Source: Bradyrhizobium sp. SRS-191 (GTDB lineage: Bacteria > Pseudomonadota > Alphaproteobacteria > Rhizobiales > Xanthobacteraceae). From it: 64,000 bases of DNA. Each line of letters begins with the position of its first letter. Position 1 is the stretch's first letter. The DNA lies in assembly GCF_024586915.1 (NCBI RefSeq), contig NZ_JANBVS010000024.1, forward strand, positions 1 to 64,000, read 5' to 3'. The translations under genes were made by a program, and so were the position numbers. Below, piece after piece: positions 60,439 through 64,000 of this stretch. The notes below the pieces were generated by a model, which saw only the letters and a list, made by a program, of their open reading frames with translations, was not told where the DNA came from and did no database searches.

Positions 60439-60828
60439 TTGAGCGTTTCCAATCATCGTTTACTGGAAGTTATTACCGTCCATCTATCATCCAACGTGAT
60501 GATGTCCGGTGCCACCATACCCTCGTCCTCGCGGGCCTGGCTCAACGCCATGGCGCTTTTGGTCGCGAGCTTCATCGGTGTGGCAGCGCTGTCGCTGCAG
60601 GTAGCTCCCGGGCGCGAGATCGTGGCCATCGCTTTCCCACCCTGGTGGAGCGCGCAACAAACAATGCTTGCTGCGGCATCTGCTGACGCAGCTCTCGTGC
60701 GAACGACGAATCTGTCGTGGCTGCTGGTGGTTCGCCCCGGAGACCACGATGGCTTGACGCGACTCCGCAAGTCCGGAGCCTGGCTCGTCATCGATCCGCA
60801 GGCGGTGGCTGCCTGCTTCACGGACTGA
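60439..60828 (+). CDS. Small hypothetical protein with a membrane segment
   Basis: Up to 129 residues; ATG 60499 gives 109. A hydrophobic segment (NAMALLVASFIGVAALSL) near the N-terminus may be a membrane anchor or signal. The rest reads REIVAIAFPPWWSAQQTMLA and GAWLVIDPQAVAACF, suggesting a small soluble domain. Proteins of this form occur in Bradyrhizobium without assigned function. It ends 25 bases before a chemoreceptor gene, with which it may be transcribed. Confidence 0.6.
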   Translation: MSVSNHRLLEVITVHLSSNVMMSGATIPSSSRAWLNAMALLVASFIGVAALSLQVAPGREIVAIAFPPWWSAQQTMLAAASADAALVRTTNLSWLLVVRPGDHDGLTRLRKSGAWLVIDPQAVAACFTD

Positions 60829-60853
60829 ACAAGATCAATATTGGGGGACGGAA

Positions 60854-62320
60854 ATGACGGGCGAGACCGACGATCTGGCGATACTCCGAGATACGACCAG
60901 CAAGGTTCTGCTGGCGGTGCTGTGGATCCACGTTCCGCTTGCGCTCATCATCGGACTGTCGCGCGGCGACTGGATGATGCCGACCATGATGATGGTCGCC
61001 TTGGCCCTCGCCGCGACGCTGTCCTGGCGCAGCGCCGGCGACGGCCTGTCGACGCAGCTCACGGTCGCCGTGGCCCTCATGGGCGGCGTGTCCGTGCTGG
61101 TGTACCAGATGTCCGGACATGCATGGCAGATCGACATGCACATGTATTTCTTCGCGGCGCTGGCCTGCCTCGTCGCCTATTGCGACTACCGGCCCATCGT
61201 GGCCGGCACCGTCGCGGTCGCGCTTCACCATCTGGTGCTCAACTTCGTCCTTCCCGCCGCCATCTACCCGGGCGGCTCTGATTTCGGCCGCGTGGTGCTG
61301 CACGCCGTCATCCTCCTGATCGAAGCCGGTGTCCTCATCGCGCTCGCATTGAAGCTGACGCAACTGTTCGAGACGAGCACGCGCAAGACGGCCGAGGCCA
61401 ATGCGGCGATGGCGGCCGAAGCGCGCGCCAATGCCGAGCGGATCGAGGCCGAGCAGCGCAGCCAGCAGCAGGGCGATGTCGCCCGGCGCGAGCTCGCAGA
61501 AGGCTTCGAGCGCAAGATCGGCGGCATCGTCGAGGCGGTGGCGGTTGCTGCCAATGAAGTGCAGAACCTGTCGTCCTTGATGAGCAGGAACAGCGCCGAA
61601 GCCTCGCGCCAGACCTCGGCGGCGGCCCAGGCCTCGCAGCGGGCGTCCACCAATGTCGAGACGGTTGCGGCCGCGACCGAGGAGCTGACCGCCTCCATCG
61701 GCAGCATTTCCCAGCAGGTGACGCGCTCAGCCGAAATCGCCGCGAAGGCCGCCGAGGAGGCGCGCCGCACCAACAGCGTGGTCGAGAGCCTGGCCGCGGG
61801 CACGCAGAAGATCGGCGAGGTGGTGACGCTGATCCAGACGATCGCCAGCCAGACCAACCTGCTGGCGCTCAACGCCACCATCGAGGCCGCCCGCGCCGGC
61901 GAGCACGGCAAGGGCTTTGCCGTCGTCGCGAGCGAGGTGAAGGCGCTGGCCAACCAGACCGCCAAGGCCACCGAGGAAATCTCCAGCCAGGTGCAGAGCA
62001 TCCAGAGCGCCACGGGCGACGCCGTCAGCGCCATCCAGATGATCGGCGGCACGATCGCCGAGATCGACGGCATCTCCAAGGAGATCGCCACCGCCGTCGA
62101 GCAGCAGGGCCTCGCGACCGGGGAGATCTCGGGCAATGTGCAGCAAGCCTCGGAGGGCACGCGCCTGGTCAGCCAGAGCATGGGCAGCGTGACCCACGCT
62201 TCCGATGAGACCGGCAGCGCCGCGTCACGACTGCTGGACTCGGCGAACGGCCTGTCCTCGCAATCCGGCCGACTCAAATCCGAGGTCGATCAGTTCCTGA
62301 GGTCGCTGCGAGCGGCTTAG
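60854..62320 (+). CDS. Methyl-accepting chemotaxis protein with membrane-embedded input region
   Basis: A 488-residue receptor. The N-terminus has six hydrophobic segments up to about residue 175 and no large periplasmic domain. A coiled coil (about 180-220) leads to the signalling domain with QTNLLALNATIEAARAGEHG. No HAMP domain is obvious. It may sense membrane state or bind a ligand within the membrane. ATG 60854 follows GGGGGACGGAA. Confidence 0.87.
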   Translation: MTGETDDLAILRDTTSKVLLAVLWIHVPLALIIGLSRGDWMMPTMMMVALALAATLSWRSAGDGLSTQLTVAVALMGGVSVLVYQMSGHAWQIDMHMYFFAALACLVAYCDYRPIVAGTVAVALHHLVLNFVLPAAIYPGGSDFGRVVLHAVILLIEAGVLIALALKLTQLFETSTRKTAEANAAMAAEARANAERIEAEQRSQQQGDVARRELAEGFERKIGGIVEAVAVAANEVQNLSSLMSRNSAEASRQTSAAAQASQRASTNVETVAAATEELTASIGSISQQVTRSAEIAAKAAEEARRTNSVVESLAAGTQKIGEVVTLIQTIASQTNLLALNATIEAARAGEHGKGFAVVASEVKALANQTAKATEEISSQVQSIQSATGDAVSAIQMIGGTIAEIDGISKEIATAVEQQGLATGEISGNVQQASEGTRLVSQSMGSVTHASDETGSAASRLLDSANGLSSQSGRLKSEVDQFLRSLRAA

Positions 62321-62342
62321 TTCACTGCCTCGCTCAACTTCG

Positions 62343-62373
62343 GCGAGCATGCTTCGCGGAGAGGCATGCTCGC
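62343..62373 (+). terminator. Hairpin between converging mcp and araC-type genes
   Basis: GCGAGCATGC (62343-62352) and GCATGCTCGC (62364-62373) form a perfect 10-bp stem with an 11-base loop, 23 bases after the receptor stop. There is no T-tract, so it is not a classical terminator. Confidence 0.5.
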
Positions 62374-62500
62374 TCTCGCGCGTCAGATAGTGTGGTTGTA
62401 GGCGCCGGCCGTCCGGATGCATTGCGCGGCGCGGCGTTGACCGCCTCATCATGCGGACGCCGGTGGTCCTACAGCGATTTCCCGTCTGTCTCCTTCACGG

Positions 62501-63637
62501 TCACAGGTTCTGAAGCCAGGAGGCAAGAAGCGCGCCCTTGGGCCGGATGGCCGCTTGTGGAAACGTTCGTTTCACCTGGCTGGGGTTGACGCCATAGCGG
62601 CGGCGAAAGGCACGACTGAAGATCTTCTCGGACTGGTAGCCGCAGGCGTAGGCAACCGTCGACACCCGCTGAGCCGCCCCACCCTCTGCGCAGGCCAGGA
62701 TCCGCATGGCATGCGCCATGCGACGATCCCGAATATGATTCGCGACGCCGCCATCCGTTTCGAACAATTTGTACAACGGAGTTCGAGAGAGGCCGAACGT
62801 CGCACAGAGCAGCTCCACGCCAAGATCAGGCCGATGCAGGTTCTGCGCAACGAACTGGCGAACCTGCAGCTCGAGCGGCGCGACATCGCCGCACCGATTG
62901 TCCTCGTCCGCGGTCAGGACCGCGTTGCAGATCGCAAGGGCTGCCGAGGTGAGATGATTTCTCTGCTCGGAACCGGCCCGCGTCAGACATGGCCGCATGT
63001 TCAACAGATGGTCGGCCAATAGCTTCAGCAGCGGATTGCCGCGCGACGGCAAGACTTTCGCAGCCGGTGAATTCGGAAGGCCGGCATATTGCGCGATATG
63101 GCGCCTGGGGATGCAGATCTGGATGGCGGACATGCCCTCGGTCGCGAGCTGAAAGCTGCGCGCAAGATCGAGGACGACGAAGTCACCGGGTGTCGCCACC
63201 AGCTCGCCGTCGACATGCGCCATCCGAGTGGCCCCCGCCGTCAGCAAGGCAATGAAGATGTGGTCGACGCCTTGCGTGACGATCTGCGACTGCGTGCGCT
63301 CCGCACGGTGCGCGCAGGCCCTGTGGTCGAAGAACAGCATTCGCTCCAGATGATAGCAGCGCAGGAAGATGTCACAGGTTGACGGTGCCGGATTGGCCTG
63401 ATCGGTGACGAACAAGCTTGCCGTGAGCTCCTGCCACGTCCGGAGCCGGATTAGATCGTCGTCGCCCTCCCAGGATCTCAGATCTATCAGTTTGAGCGGC
63501 ATGTCCGCGGCGCCCGATTCGTCCTTCGCAGTCATCATCCGCGGGCGCATTACCGCGAGATTACCGGACGTATCGGTCCAACGCTTTTCGAGATGCGAGA
63601 CGGCCGCGTCCCGGCCGGAGGATGAGATGCTGATCAT
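62501..63637 (-). CDS. AraC-family transcriptional regulator
   Basis: A 378-residue regulator. The C-terminal AraC domain has two helix-turn-helix units: VELLCATFGLSRTPLYKLFE, and VSTVAYACGYQSEKIFSRAF with the family-typical GYQSEKIFSRAFRR-YG-x-x-P ending. The N-terminal domain (about 60-230) has a cupin-like part with VATPGDFVVLDLARSF. The start could be ATG 63637, which overlaps the upstream flgL-type stop (ATGA), or a Met at residue 30, 34 or 46. The effector is unknown. Confidence 0.85.
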   Translation of the reverse strand: MISISSSGRDAAVSHLEKRWTDTSGNLAVMRPRMMTAKDESGAADMPLKLIDLRSWEGDDDLIRLRTWQELTASLFVTDQANPAPSTCDIFLRCYHLERMLFFDHRACAHRAERTQSQIVTQGVDHIFIALLTAGATRMAHVDGELVATPGDFVVLDLARSFQLATEGMSAIQICIPRRHIAQYAGLPNSPAAKVLPSRGNPLLKLLADHLLNMRPCLTRAGSEQRNHLTSAALAICNAVLTADEDNRCGDVAPLELQVRQFVAQNLHRPDLGVELLCATFGLSRTPLYKLFETDGGVANHIRDRRMAHAMRILACAEGGAAQRVSTVAYACGYQSEKIFSRAFRRRYGVNPSQVKRTFPQAAIRPKGALLASWLQNL

Positions 63638-64000
63638 CGGAGGTAGTTGACGAGAGACAGCTTCGAGATCATCGCGGTGACTTGGTAGCTCGCCTGCAAC
63701 CTGTTCTGCAGGCTCACCAACTCGGTCACGATCGTCTCGGCCGGGACGGTCTCGATCCGGTCGAGAAGGGTCCGGTGGATCGTCCGGATCACCTTGTTCT
63801 CCGATTGCGCCTCCGAGAGCGCGGCCTGGGCCAGTCCGAAATCATTCGCGATTCCGTCGACGGCCTCTCGTGTCGGCAGCAGAGCCAATGTGCGGGATGC
63901 GAGCGACTTCGAACGCTCGGCGGCGGCAGCGGTGGTCGCCCCGGATCCGCTCGCGGCGATCGAGGCAAACCCGACCAAGGCCGCGCGAAGGGAGTCCTCG
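63634..64000 (-). CDS. C-terminal part of a FlgL/flagellin-type protein (cut by window edge)
   Basis: At least 121 residues remain. The C-terminus SLQNRLQASYQVTAMISKLS, then LVNYLR, is the usual ending of flagellin-like hook-associated proteins (FlgL) in Bradyrhizobium relatives. Upstream residues form a helical coiled region (AQAALSEAQSENKVIRT), as expected for the D0/D1 bundle. The 5' end lies beyond 64000. The stop codon overlaps the AraC regulator start, suggesting coupled translation. Flagellin and FlgL cannot be told apart from this piece alone. Confidence 0.7.
   Translation of the reverse strand, partial: EDSLRAALVGFASIAASGSGATTAAAAERSKSLASRTLALLPTREAVDGIANDFGLAQAALSEAQSENKVIRTIHRTLLDRIETVPAETIVTELVSLQNRLQASYQVTAMISKLSLVNYLR

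Overview
The window is GC-rich chromosomal DNA from an alphaproteobacterium, most likely a Bradyrhizobium-type organism (Nitrobacteraceae). The evidence is the conserved housekeeping order rpmH-rnpA-yidC-engB-argB...dapD-dapE...truA-fmt-def...recR-ybaB-dnaX-ffs. Also typical are a DnaX lacking the usual zinc cysteines, CtrA-type TTAA-N7-TTAA sites, and Rhizobiales-type intergenic palindromes. This is inferred from protein sequence and gene order; no database search was run.

Layout. 1-11.7 kb is an accessory-looking stretch. It holds an orphan CopG/ParD-type antitoxin with a broken toxin start, small hypotheticals, a lipoprotein, an HExxH metalloprotease, an aldo/keto reductase, a TAXI-type periplasmic binding protein, an OmpR-type two-component pair, a PMT-like glycosyltransferase and a small secreted glycine-zipper protein. 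11.7-19.2 kb is a compact five-gene unit: SWIM zinc finger, DUF5691, MoxR AAA+ ATPase, DUF5682, VWA protein. It is the best candidate in the window for a poorly described system. 19.3-22.3 kb follows on the same strand with a hypothetical protein, an M48 peptidase, a WHxH-motif protein and a TIGR04222-like membrane protein with a Cys/Gly tail. 22.5-25.1 kb is an autotransporter.

25.7-33.0 kb is a chemotaxis operon (STAS, a cheY remnant, cheA, cheW, mcp, cheW, cheR, cheB). It is bracketed by two imperfect direct copies of the hisC 3' end plus its flank (about 25140-25337 and 33080-33281). The left copy is a frameshifted fragment and the right copy belongs to the intact hisC, so the operon looks like an insertion or the product of a duplication. 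A tRNA-Arg(ACG) and an orphan histidine kinase follow.

36.6-60.4 kb is core genome: ribosomal protein L34, RNase P protein, YidC, EngB, ArgB, DapD/DapE (lysine and peptidoglycan precursor), TruA, Fmt and Def (tRNA modification, initiator formylation and deformylation), RmuC, AmpG, RecR, YbaB, DnaX, 4.5S RNA, a HIT protein, NudC and an Lrp/AsnC regulator. Six long palindromic intergenic elements occur only between 39 and 50 kb. 60.4-64 kb holds a small membrane protein, a methyl-accepting chemotaxis protein with a membrane-embedded input region, an AraC regulator, and the C-terminal end of a FlgL/flagellin-type gene cut by the window edge.
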